From: an uncultured Oscillospiraceae bacterium
Lineage (GTDB): Bacteria > Bacillota > Clostridia > Oscillospirales > Acutalibacteraceae
Direction of reading: 5' to 3'
Assembly (NCBI GenBank): GCA_910588935.1
Contig: CAJUSM010000060.1
Location: 1-18,672, forward strand
Length of the DNA stretch: 18,672 nucleotides
Shown here: in pieces, positions 1-6,480 of the stretch
How the letters are laid out: the number at the start of each line of letters is the position of its first letter
Position numbering within the stretch: the first letter of the stretch is position 1
The notes under the pieces: generated by a model
What the model was told of the DNA's origin: nothing
The model's database searches: none
Seen by the model: the letters and a program-made list of their open reading frames with translations, nothing else
Position numbers and translations under genes: made by a program

Positions 1-167
1 TGGTTGGTTTTCTGCCGCTGGTATTCCTTGATAATTTCTTGGATTGCTATAATTGCGTTTAGCTTCAATGCGGAACCAAATAGGAATACATGCTTGAAAG
101 AATCAAACGGCGTAATATGCTTTCTTACTTGTTCAGCAATACCGATATTTAATTCATTTGATTCCAT
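1..167 (-). CDS. Partial unknown protein with an FGS motif, runs off window
   Basis: The ATG at 165-167 lies inside the last codons of the HNH gene, giving a 14-base overlap. The frame stays open for 55 codons to the window edge, so the 3' end is missing. A GGA seven bases before the ATG is only a weak ribosome site, so translational coupling to the HNH gene is likely. The visible protein starts MESNELNIGIAEQVRKHITP and continues to HVFLFGSALK. The FGS resembles the GS motif of polymerase-beta-type nucleotidyltransferases, but the DxD expected within about 15 residues is not in the visible part. Instead a probable amphipathic helix follows (IAIQEIIKEYQRQKT). The family is therefore not assigned. 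The tight overlap suggests the two proteins act together. AT-rich codon use matches the HNH gene and differs from genes to the right. Confidence 0.6.
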   Translation of the reverse strand, partial: MESNELNIGIAEQVRKHITPFDSFKHVFLFGSALKLNAIIAIQEIIKEYQRQKTN

Positions 168-1299
168 TAATATATCCATAAAAACCTTTTATAGTCAACA
201 ACCGAACATTCATATTTTGCGCTAATATATATGCTTGTTTTGATATGCAGCTTTCTCCATTCCAGTTATGTAAGTTGACAACAATGCTATTTTTTTCTGG
301 AGCGAGACGCATTAATTCTGATTGGCTCAAGCAATATTCATAAACAAAAATTAGCTTTGTATTTTGTATGGTAATCTCTCTTAAATTGCTGTCAGATAAA
401 AATGCAAAACCAACATTTCTTGAACGGATATACTTAAAAGCATAATTTAAACTTTCCAAGCGGACTTTTGCCCCCATAAAACAACCATAATCATAATACA
501 ACTGTCTCAATCGGGGCGTATCATCCAAAAAAACTCGAACTGACTGTCCTTCATCATTCATCTGAATATATGGATGATCCATGCCAATACCGGTGCCTTC
601 ATATTTGCCTTGCGCCTTTAGCCTTTCAATTAAGAACTCCAATGACTCAGTAGAGGGAAGAATGAAATCTTCAACAGGAGTAATTCCAAACATTGAATTT
701 ATTTCCGGTGGAAAAAGAATTTCCCTGCATTTTTCTTCTTCCGTACGAGTTGCTTCGAATTCGTCAATATGTGCTATAAAAGATTGAACATACGCCAGAT
801 TTGAGTAAGATTCCTTTCGATGTCGCTGAATCAAGTCAGAATTTGCTAAAAATAGCGTCTTTAGTTTTTTGTTATTCACCAATATTTTGAATTCAAATTT
901 ATCCCACAGAGCTTTATTGTCATTCAAGTAATATCTTTCATAAATGGTTTTGTTTTCCTGAAGTAGAGGGGTAACCTCCTTTTTCAAATCCTCAAATGTC
1001 TCGAGCTGTTTGCTGAAAAATTTTTCCAGTTCCGTTCTTCTGATTTTCTTCCATTCCAAAACTTCTTCTGATGTAAAAACATGATTTTTATCGAATTCTG
1101 TATGACAGTTCGGGCAAAGTATAACTAAATTTTCAAATGAGTTGTCGGCTGTCTCACAATAAGGATTGATATGAGCTTTTTCAACTATGTCGCCATTTTC
1201 ACAAAATAACTCTCGCTGACAACTTGGATTCATACACCTTCCCATTGATTCCGCATATAATTTTCTTTTTACAGCCTCGTCTATGTATCTATTAACCAT
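154..1299 (-). CDS. HNH endonuclease domain protein
   Basis: A 381-residue protein with an N-terminal zinc-type HNH nuclease domain. Visible motifs are C22-x4-C27, A-H43-I, N57-L-V-I-L, C62-P-N-C65-H66 and H73, the usual arrangement of a beta-beta-alpha-metal nuclease that cuts nucleic acid. Residues from about 75 to 381 are not recognised. The last 45 residues read as a strand-helix-strand unit (NSIVVNLHNWNGES, then NVRLLTIKGFYGYI), which resembles the end of a restriction-type or Rossmann-like fold, but this is inference. The chosen start has CAAGGA nine bases upstream. An open frame continues 37 codons further upstream, but that extension is translated MITE sequence. The gene is AT-rich compared with the rest of the window and overlaps the next gene by 14 bases. 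Such nucleases occur in restriction and other phage-defence modules; the biological target here is unknown. Confidence 0.85.
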   Translation of the reverse strand: MVNRYIDEAVKRKLYAESMGRCMNPSCQRELFCENGDIVEKAHINPYCETADNSFENLVILCPNCHTEFDKNHVFTSEEVLEWKKIRRTELEKFFSKQLETFEDLKKEVTPLLQENKTIYERYYLNDNKALWDKFEFKILVNNKKLKTLFLANSDLIQRHRKESYSNLAYVQSFIAHIDEFEATRTEEEKCREILFPPEINSMFGITPVEDFILPSTESLEFLIERLKAQGKYEGTGIGMDHPYIQMNDEGQSVRVFLDDTPRLRQLYYDYGCFMGAKVRLESLNYAFKYIRSRNVGFAFLSDSNLREITIQNTKLIFVYEYCLSQSELMRLAPEKNSIVVNLHNWNGESCISKQAYILAQNMNVRLLTIKGFYGYINGIK

Positions 1300-1350
1300 T
1301 GCATATTTTCCTTGAGTATAGATTTTCAAATAAGAACAAAGAGAAACTTT

Positions 1351-1512
1351 AGGGCTTGTTTGAAAAATAGAGGAAATGAAGGATCTTTGACTGGAAGTGG
1401 TCAGTTTCAAGGAAAAACCGCAAGTAACACTTGCGCTTTACGAGGATTTTCAACACGGAAGATGACCGCTTCTGGGCAAAAGACGACGTTTTCGATTTTT
1501 CAAACATGCTCT
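1351..1512. mobile_element. MITE-like miniature inverted-repeat element
   Basis: The ends form a 20-base terminal inverted repeat with 17 matches: left AGGGCTTGTTTGAAAAATAG, right end (reverse complement) AGAGCATGTTTGAAAAATCG. A TA dinucleotide stands at each boundary (1350-1351 and 1513-1514), as expected for TA-targeting elements of the IS630/Tc1-mariner type. The interior holds a perfect 7-bp hairpin, CGCAAGT-aac-ACTTGCG (1419-1435), and no credible gene. A related left end occurs at 18620, showing that this is a repeat family. The element lies about 50 bases upstream of the HNH start and may affect its transcription. The parent transposase is not in the window. Confidence 0.75.
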
Positions 1513-1663
1513 TAGCATCATAAGCATTATAACACAAAATGGCAATATTTTCTACTGTTTATGCAAAGGCGGCAAGATTACTCTCTTTGCAGCTTTGGTT
1601 CTTACAATTATTCTTACAAATTCATTATAGCCAACTATCTTTGCAAATTACCTAAAACACAAC

Positions 1664-1694
1664 AAGGGACACTTCCTTATGTGAAGTGCCCCTT
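1664..1694 (-). terminator. Hairpin, probable terminator of the ABC operon
   Basis: A 12-base stem with one mismatch (arms 1664-1675 and 1683-1694, 7-base loop). Read on the minus strand it is followed by the T-rich run TTGTTGTGTTTT. It lies about 180 bases beyond the permease stop, so it could end the YitT-HD-ABC transcript. Confidence 0.5.
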
Positions 1695-1725
1695 CTGGCC
1701 TCTCCCCTTTTACGGGAAAGGCCAG
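1695..1725. repeat. Second stem-loop, tandem with the terminator hairpin
   Basis: CTGGCCT (1695-1701) pairs with AGGCCAG (1719-1725). An inner TCCC/GGGA stem (1703-1706 with 1714-1717) extends it. It directly abuts the preceding hairpin, so the two form a tandem structured RNA on either strand. No T run follows on either side, so the role is unclear. Confidence 0.45.
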
Positions 1726-1870
1726 AGCCCACAAAATAGAAAATCCTTATCCCGCTGTACGCCGCCTGTCTATTTCTAGACATACCCCCCGCAAAGTTTC
1801 CGTCAAAAACTTGACAAACTTTCAAATCACTTTAAAAAAACTGGGTGAGCATGCTCGCTGGAACGGCAGC

Positions 1871-2761
1871 TTATTCATTTGGTTCATCTTCCAGAAGCTT
1901 TTCTGGAGCAAAGCCTCGGGCTGCCGCATTAAAAAGCACAACATCCAGTATTGCCAGAATGAGAGAGATAATCAGAAGCGCTAAAAGGTTCACACGAAAG
2001 ATACCGGTAAACTGGGCAAGGTAAATGGCTGCTACAGGCAAAATCAAATACCCCATAGTTTGCAGCGATTCCCCTGTGCTGTGAACCCTTGTAACAATTA
2101 ACCCAACAAAAACCACTGAAAACAGAGAAAGGGCAGGTGCCATCAAAAAGGCCATTACCAGCCAATCCAAACTAAAAAAAAGAGGCACGCCGGCGAATAC
2201 ATCTGCAACAACCGCTGTAATGCTAAAAATGACAAAAGCTACACCCGAAATCAGGGCGGAAAGCACCGTGCAACTGGTTACCTTTGCATTAAACACAGCC
2301 TTGGCGTCCACAGAGGTGAGCAGCAGGCTTTCTAACGTGCCGCTCTCCCGCTCTGTTACAAAGGCATAGCTGGCAGAGGCCGCGGCGGTAAGGATTGGCA
2401 CACATAGAAACAGCAGCGGGCAAAGCAAATCGGTAAAGGCAACCAGCCAACTCTGCCGGTAATCCAAACCGTTAACATACTTGGGAAGAATTGCCAGCAA
2501 GGCCTGGGGAAGTTTGGCCCCCATTGCCACTGGCAGCAGCGAAATTGCCACAAAGTATACTGCGGGGATTACTGCCGCCAGTATGAGCGGTAGGGCCATG
2601 AGCAACGATCTTTGGCTTTTCTGTGCCCAAATGGCACCCATATCTTTTTTTACCAGTAAAACCTCCGCTGAGGAAAATAGGCCCGTTTTCCCTTCTACTG
2701 AACGCCTAGCCTGCTTGGGGGCTCGGGTTTGGTTGTGTGCTGCTGGTTCTTGGGCTCTCAA
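1871..2761 (-). CDS. ABC-2 type transporter permease
   Basis: A 296-residue integral membrane protein with about six hydrophobic segments. The family mark of ABC-2 permeases, TERESGTLESLLLT, lies at residues 136-149. Such subunits pair with a soluble ATPase to export drugs, lipids, peptides or other substrates, or to make the Na/other effluxers related to NatB; the substrate cannot be read here. The start is a TTG at 2759-2761 because GGGAGG sits nine bases upstream. It lies 56 bases inside the ATPase gene, so the first 20 residues are encoded by DNA that also encodes the ATPase tail. An upstream TTG (2818) has no such site. A later ATG (2641) would leave out the conserved segment before the first membrane helix. 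It is the last gene of the YitT-HD-ATPase-permease set. Confidence 0.85.
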   Translation of the reverse strand: MRAQEPAAHNQTRAPKQARRSVEGKTGLFSSAEVLLVKKDMGAIWAQKSQRSLLMALPLILAAVIPAVYFVAISLLPVAMGAKLPQALLAILPKYVNGLDYRQSWLVAFTDLLCPLLFLCVPILTAAASASYAFVTERESGTLESLLLTSVDAKAVFNAKVTSCTVLSALISGVAFVIFSITAVVADVFAGVPLFFSLDWLVMAFLMAPALSLFSVVFVGLIVTRVHSTGESLQTMGYLILPVAAIYLAQFTGIFRVNLLALLIISLILAILDVVLFNAAARGFAPEKLLEDEPNE

Positions 2762-3677
2762 GGTAGCTCTCCTCCCTTCTTCTGCCTCCCGCCAGGTAGG
2801 CTCTGTATATTTCCTCAAGTTCAGGACGCATTACCTTAGCTTCGTAAAGCTGAAGGCCTTGCTCTACTACCCCTGAGATGAGTTTTGGCATTTCTGCTTC
2901 AGATTGTATTTCTCGTGTCCATATTCCCTCTTCTAGACGGAAACCCGCTGGGGCCGCTTGGCCCTTGGCCAAGCGCAAAGCCGCCTTTAAACGCACCCCG
3001 CCGCCTATGCGCAACGATTCGAAATTACCCCTTGCCAATAGGATGCCCTGATGGAGCAATGCAAAGGAGGAGCAAATATTTTGGGCATAGTTCATATTCT
3101 GGCTACAAAACAGGAGGGTCACGCCTTCTTCCTGAACCAGATAGTCCAGCAGCTCCCGCACTCTCTGGGCTGTCTCCATATCCATTCCCGCGCCTTGGTC
3201 ATCCATAACCAACACCCTAGGCCTATGGATTACCGCCCGGGCTAGGCCGGCCCGGAGAAGCACACCGGTAGGCAGCTCCTTAGGATGCTTGTCCCGCTCA
3301 TCCCAAATATCCAGCCGATGGAGCAGAAAGGAGAGACGCTCCACCGTCTCGTCCCGTGTAACACCCTGCATTCCCGCGAAAAAGCGCAGATTATCCGCTA
3401 TGGACATATTGGCATAAAGCCTTGCGCTGTGCAACACTGTACCCATTATGCCATGCAGACGGGCGGACTCAAAAGCAGGAGATAGTCCCATAACGCTGCA
3501 TTCCCCTGCTGTAGGCCTGCGCAGCCCTGCCAGCAGCCGGACTAAAGTGGTTTTTCCCGAACCCTCGTCCCCTATGCAGGCGGCAGCCCTACCCTCTGGC
3601 ACTTGGAAATTAATGCCTTGCAGCGCCAGCTTGTGATTATATTGCTTGGTCAGATCAAAGGCCGCTATGGCGTCCAA
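2706..3677 (-). CDS. ABC transporter ATP-binding protein, atypical active site
   Basis: A 323-residue ABC ATPase that should energise the permease encoded just downstream. The Walker A motif is good (GDEGSGKTT, 36-44) and the D-loop reads GMD (164-166). Other motifs depart from consensus: the Q-loop glutamine position holds His83, the signature LSGG reads LPTG (135-138), the Walker B ending DE is D159-D160, and the switch histidine position holds Gln193 (CSQN). About 100 residues follow the ATPase core, as in many drug or antibiotic exporters. The TTG start (3675-3677) has GGGGG seven bases upstream. It begins 39 bases after the HD-protein gene, so the two are probably co-transcribed. The fold assignment is firm; normal hydrolysis is doubtful on sequence alone. 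Confidence 0.9.
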   Translation of the reverse strand: MDAIAAFDLTKQYNHKLALQGINFQVPEGRAAACIGDEGSGKTTLVRLLAGLRRPTAGECSVMGLSPAFESARLHGIMGTVLHSARLYANMSIADNLRFFAGMQGVTRDETVERLSFLLHRLDIWDERDKHPKELPTGVLLRAGLARAVIHRPRVLVMDDQGAGMDMETAQRVRELLDYLVQEEGVTLLFCSQNMNYAQNICSSFALLHQGILLARGNFESLRIGGGVRLKAALRLAKGQAAPAGFRLEEGIWTREIQSEAEMPKLISGVVEQGLQLYEAKVMRPELEEIYRAYLAGGRRREESYLESPRTSSTQPNPSPQAG

Positions 3678-3716
3678 AGCTCTGCCCCCTTTCTTTGCTC
3701 ATTTTTTCCGCAAAGC

Positions 3717-4304
3717 TCAGCCCTCTCCAGGATTTCGGCTTTCCCGCTCTGCTAAATAGGTTGCCTCCAGGTCTGAAAGATGAAGTTTAACCGCCAGGGG
3801 GTACCGCTCAAAGGCAGCGCTAATTCCAAAGCTTCCGCCCTTTACCGCTTCATCGAAACCGCCCATATGCCACCGAATGGCCATAGCCTCTGCTGGTTTT
3901 AAGCGGAAAAACCGCTCAATCAGATATACAGACTTTTCTCCATGGCCATAGGGAAAGGCGTCTTCTATCGTGTAGTATGGCTTTTTTTCCCACTGACCTG
4001 TGGCCTCGTTTTTTACATTCCGGGTAGAAGATTTATAAAACTGCGCCTTGCATACATCGTGAAGCAAGGCGCACACCGCAAAACTTTCTTCACTATCGCC
4101 TTCTTCAAAGTACTTGCCCCGTAAAACCTTATATACATTGATGCTATGCAGGACCAAGCCGCCTTCAAATGCATTGTGGTACCTAGTGCTGGCTGGTGCG
4201 GTAAAAAAATCAGTACCAGAAAGCCAAGTAAGAAAACGGTCACTCCCCTCTCTCACTACATGGTTCCGGTATATTTCAACGAACTCGCCTTTGGCATCGC
4301 TCAT
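3717..4304 (-). CDS. HD-domain protein, putative metal-dependent phosphohydrolase
   Basis: A 195-residue protein with HD-superfamily landmarks: H53 after a hydrophobic stretch, LLHDVCK with H82-D83, GHGEK around H121, WHMG around H146, and LHLSDLE with D178. These residues would bind one or two metal ions, and the family hydrolyses phosphate esters such as nucleotides. The substrate is unknown. Similar small HD proteins are common in Firmicutes and their phages. The ATG start has GGAG seven bases upstream. The gene begins 21 bases after the YitT gene and ends 39 bases before the ATPase, so it sits in the middle of one transcription unit. No signal peptide or membrane segment is visible. Confidence 0.8.
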   Translation of the reverse strand: MSDAKGEFVEIYRNHVVREGSDRFLTWLSGTDFFTAPASTRYHNAFEGGLVLHSINVYKVLRGKYFEEGDSEESFAVCALLHDVCKAQFYKSSTRNVKNEATGQWEKKPYYTIEDAFPYGHGEKSVYLIERFFRLKPAEAMAIRWHMGGFDEAVKGGSFGISAAFERYPLAVKLHLSDLEATYLAERESRNPGEG

Positions 4305-4325
4305 ATTGGTTCTCCATTTCTCAAT

Positions 4326-5213
4326 TTATACTGTACGGAAACCCTTTCCGATAATCTCGCTGGTGTTTGTGATAAACATAAAGCAGGTGGGATCGATGGT
4401 CTTGCACTTTCGGCGCAAACGCACGGCTTCCCCCCGCCGGCAGGCAATAAGCACTACCTTACAGCCGGCATGGGTATAGGCCCCCATGCCGTCAATTACA
4501 GTAGAGCTACGGTTCAGATCCTGAATAATAAAGTCACAGATCTCTTGAGGCTTTGTGGTAACAATAGCAAAAAATTTGCAGAGATTAATGCTCTCAATCA
4601 CCGAGTCTACCAGAAAGGCCTTCATAAACAAACCCAGCAGGGAAAAAAGACCGGTCTTCATGCCGAAAATCCAGCAGGATGACAAGGCGATTAACCCATC
4701 ACTTACAAAAAGGGCTTTCCCAATGTCCGTAAGGCCTGTGTGCTTCTTTAATATCATAGCCACAATATCTGTACCGCCGCTAGAAGCTCCGCTATTGAAC
4801 AACAACGCAGAGCCCACCGCGGGAAGCATAATAGCAAAACACAGTTCCAGCAAAGGTTGGTCTGTAAAAGGTGCCTCCATTGGGGCGAGTTTTTCCAAAA
4901 GCCAGGTTTCAAAAGAGAACATCAAGCTGCAGTAGGTGGTCCAAAAGCCAAAATCTTTGCTGAGAAACACAAAGCCTACTACTAGCAGCACTACATTGAT
5001 CACAGCCATTAAGGAGGCAGGGGTAATCCCTGGCACCAACTTGCCCAAAATAATAGCTAAGCCGCTTACCCCACCGGTGGTGAAATTATTGGGAAACTTA
5101 AAAAAGTACACTCCAACAGATGAGAGGAAAACCCCCGCGTTAATAATAAGAAACTTTTTCAAGCTTTCCCTTGTCAGCCCCGGCAGGGCATCCTTATGAC
5201 GTTCTTCTTCCAT
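4326..5213 (-). CDS. YitT family membrane protein with DUF2179 domain
   Basis: A 295-residue protein of the YitT type (DUF161 plus DUF2179). The N-terminal part, to about residue 205, has five or six membrane helices and the conserved patterns FPNNFTTGGVSGLAIILG and SGASSGGTDIVAMILKK. The soluble C-terminal part (about 215-290) has the DUF2179 look, with DGMGAYTHAG and CFMFITNTSEIIGKGF. These proteins are widespread in Firmicutes and their transport role is poorly defined. The ATG start has GGAGGG eight bases upstream. It is the first gene of a four-gene set and has a clear promoter about 90 bases upstream. Confidence 0.9.
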   Translation of the reverse strand: MEEERHKDALPGLTRESLKKFLIINAGVFLSSVGVYFFKFPNNFTTGGVSGLAIILGKLVPGITPASLMAVINVVLLVVGFVFLSKDFGFWTTYCSLMFSFETWLLEKLAPMEAPFTDQPLLELCFAIMLPAVGSALLFNSGASSGGTDIVAMILKKHTGLTDIGKALFVSDGLIALSSCWIFGMKTGLFSLLGLFMKAFLVDSVIESINLCKFFAIVTTKPQEICDFIIQDLNRSSTVIDGMGAYTHAGCKVVLIACRRGEAVRLRRKCKTIDPTCFMFITNTSEIIGKGFRTV

Positions 5214-5304
5214 TTTGCATTCCCTCCGTTTTTTCTCGATTGATATCGCGTTAGAAAAGAACCCATTGGTTTTTCTCCTGCCGCACGAACTATTAACTGG
5301 AAAG

Positions 5305-5333
5305 ATTTTACCACTGTTTTCTCTGTTTTACAA
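5305..5333 (-). promoter_or_regulatory. Sigma-A-type promoter of the YitT operon
   Basis: On the minus strand the -35 TTGTAA (5328-5333) is separated by 17 bases from the -10 TAAAAT (5305-5310). It faces the YitT gene and lies downstream of the isomerase terminator, so it starts a new transcript. Confidence 0.65.
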
Positions 5334-5344
5334 CCCGTTTGGAC

Positions 5345-5368
5345 AAAAAAAGCGGAATGCCGCCTTTT
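5345..5368 (-). terminator. Rho-independent terminator after the isomerase gene
   Basis: On the minus strand GCGG-catt-CCGC, extended by A-T pairs, is followed by seven T. It lies about 45 bases after the isomerase stop. A longer CGGAATG/CATTCCG pairing over the same segment is also possible. Confidence 0.65.
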
Positions 5369-5412
5369 CCTTTTGCAGGTTAAAGCACGACATTCCGGAA
5401 TCGGTTCTAATT

Positions 5413-6252
5413 CTATTTGATTAGCTTATTCAAGAAACCTACTGCCGCAGCGATATCGTCTGCAGGAGAATCTCCTACCTCCCGCTCGATGGTAAGAAAT
5501 CCTTTATAACCAATCTCGTCCAGCGCTTTCAGGTAATTGGGAAAATCCACGTCCCCTTCGCCTAGCGGGAGCTCAATGAAAGAACTACTCCCCAGCATTT
5601 CTTCCTCTGCCAAGCCATAGACGATCTCTGGCTGTACATAACGCAGCCGGCGTCCATCTTTGGCGTGGGTATGAACAATATAGTCCTTCAAAATGTGAAC
5701 CGCCTGAACCGGGTCATCTCCGGTCACCATAACAAAATTGGCTGGGTCCAGGTTTACGGCCACTCCAGTGGAGTGGAGGCCGTCCAAAAATCCCTTTAGG
5801 GTGGCTGCAGTCTCCGGGCCGGTCTCAATGGCAAAATGGGCTTGCATGGAGTCAGCATATTGAGCCAGCTGGCCGCAGGCCTCCTGCATAATAGCGTAGC
5901 GGGGGTGGTTTTTCTCTCCAGGCACTACGCCGATATGAGTGGTAACCACGTCGGTCTCTAAGTCCTTGGCCAAATCCAAAATGCGCTTGCTGCGCTCGAT
6001 TCGGCCCGGGTTGATCTCCGGGTCGTCAAAGCGGCCAATATCCCCGCACAGGGCAGAGACAGTAAGACCCCGGTCTTTTACGGCTTTTAAAAGCTCTTTG
6101 CGCTTTTCAGGAGTTAGGTTTTCTGGGGTCAAATCCCCGTCGGTTACTCTGATCTGAACTCCGGACATACCCAACTGGGCAGCTTTATCCAGGGCAGCCA
6201 GGGTCTCCAGCTTAAAGGATTCCAGCAGTACGCCAATAGAGAATGGATACAT
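5413..6252 (-). CDS. Sugar phosphate isomerase/epimerase (TIM barrel, IolE/AP-endonuclease 2 fold)
   Basis: A 279-residue soluble TIM-barrel protein of the xylose-isomerase-like superfamily. The expected metal ligands are seen as E143 (AIETGPE), D169 (NLDPANF), H194 and H196 (VHTHAKDG) and E256 (LTIERE). Members isomerise or epimerise sugars, inosose or keto-sugars. The specific substrate cannot be read. The ATG has AAAGGAG nine bases upstream. The neighbouring upstream oxidoreductase of the Gfo/Idh/MocA family suggests a short pathway that oxidises and then isomerises a cyclitol or sugar. A remnant-like Cys-rich frame lies between them. The gene is closed by a good terminator. Confidence 0.9.
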   Translation of the reverse strand: MYPFSIGVLLESFKLETLAALDKAAQLGMSGVQIRVTDGDLTPENLTPEKRKELLKAVKDRGLTVSALCGDIGRFDDPEINPGRIERSKRILDLAKDLETDVVTTHIGVVPGEKNHPRYAIMQEACGQLAQYADSMQAHFAIETGPETAATLKGFLDGLHSTGVAVNLDPANFVMVTGDDPVQAVHILKDYIVHTHAKDGRRLRYVQPEIVYGLAEEEMLGSSSFIELPLGEGDVDFPNYLKALDEIGYKGFLTIEREVGDSPADDIAAAVGFLNKLIK

Positions 6253-6268
6253 TACAATCCGGCTCCTT

Positions 6269-6480
6269 TCATATCTTTATTTTGATTACACAGCGGTCTC
6301 CACCGCTCTTAATGGTTTCTTTTAGCTCTGCCTCTACTGTATGCCCAAGGGCTGCCGAAAACAGCGCCTGAGCGTGGCCTAGAGTACACAGACACCAGGT
6401 GTGAGAAATAGGGGCTCCTATGCGTTTTACACAGGAACAATAGCACTGTGGATAGATTAACAGAACTCCGTCCTCCGTAG
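6269..6480 (-). pseudogene. Cys-rich C-terminal gene fragment (or small CTG-start protein)
   Basis: Between the oxidoreductase and the isomerase one frame is open for 69 codons (ACG at 6476-6478 to TGA at 6269-6271) and reads like real protein. It has YPQCYCSCVKR, SHTWCLCTLGHAQALF, LGHTVEAELKETI and, near the stop, GGDRCVIKIKI. This order of Cys pairs and ending resembles, from memory, the C-terminal Cys-rich part of DUF6144-like proteins; the family name is uncertain. No ATG, GTG or TTG starts the frame. Upstream it runs into the oxidoreductase gene, so an N-terminal part is missing. However, GGAGG lies eight bases before an in-frame CTG (6461-6463), which would give a 64-residue protein. 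The stop TGA overlaps the ribosome site of the isomerase gene. A decayed gene is the simpler reading. Confidence 0.6.

Larger units (their letters stand above)
1513..1870. other. Gene-free interval between accessory patch and ABC operon
   Basis: No credible coding frame was found in these 358 bases. The interval contains two strong hairpins (1664-1725), a short GTCTA-tttc-TAGAC dyad near 1770, a GTCAA-TTGAC dyad near 1805, and, right after the permease stop, a perfect GAGCATGCTC palindrome near 1850. On the minus strand this palindrome is followed by seven T. It may be a minimal terminator for the ABC genes, but the 2-base loop is unfavourable. Confidence 0.5.

Noticed and set aside
1315..1320. 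TATACT as a -10 box for the HNH gene
   Set aside because: It would start transcription on top of the ribosome site, and no -35 stands at the right distance.
1300..1410. N-terminal extension of the HNH protein by 37 residues
   Set aside because: The extension is translated from the MITE end and its flank, and the ATG at 1299 has a proper ribosome site.
2762..2818. Longer permease start at a TTG near 2818
   Set aside because: It lacks a good ribosome site and the added residues are an out-of-frame reading of the ATPase tail; the TTG at 2761 has GGGAGG nine bases upstream.
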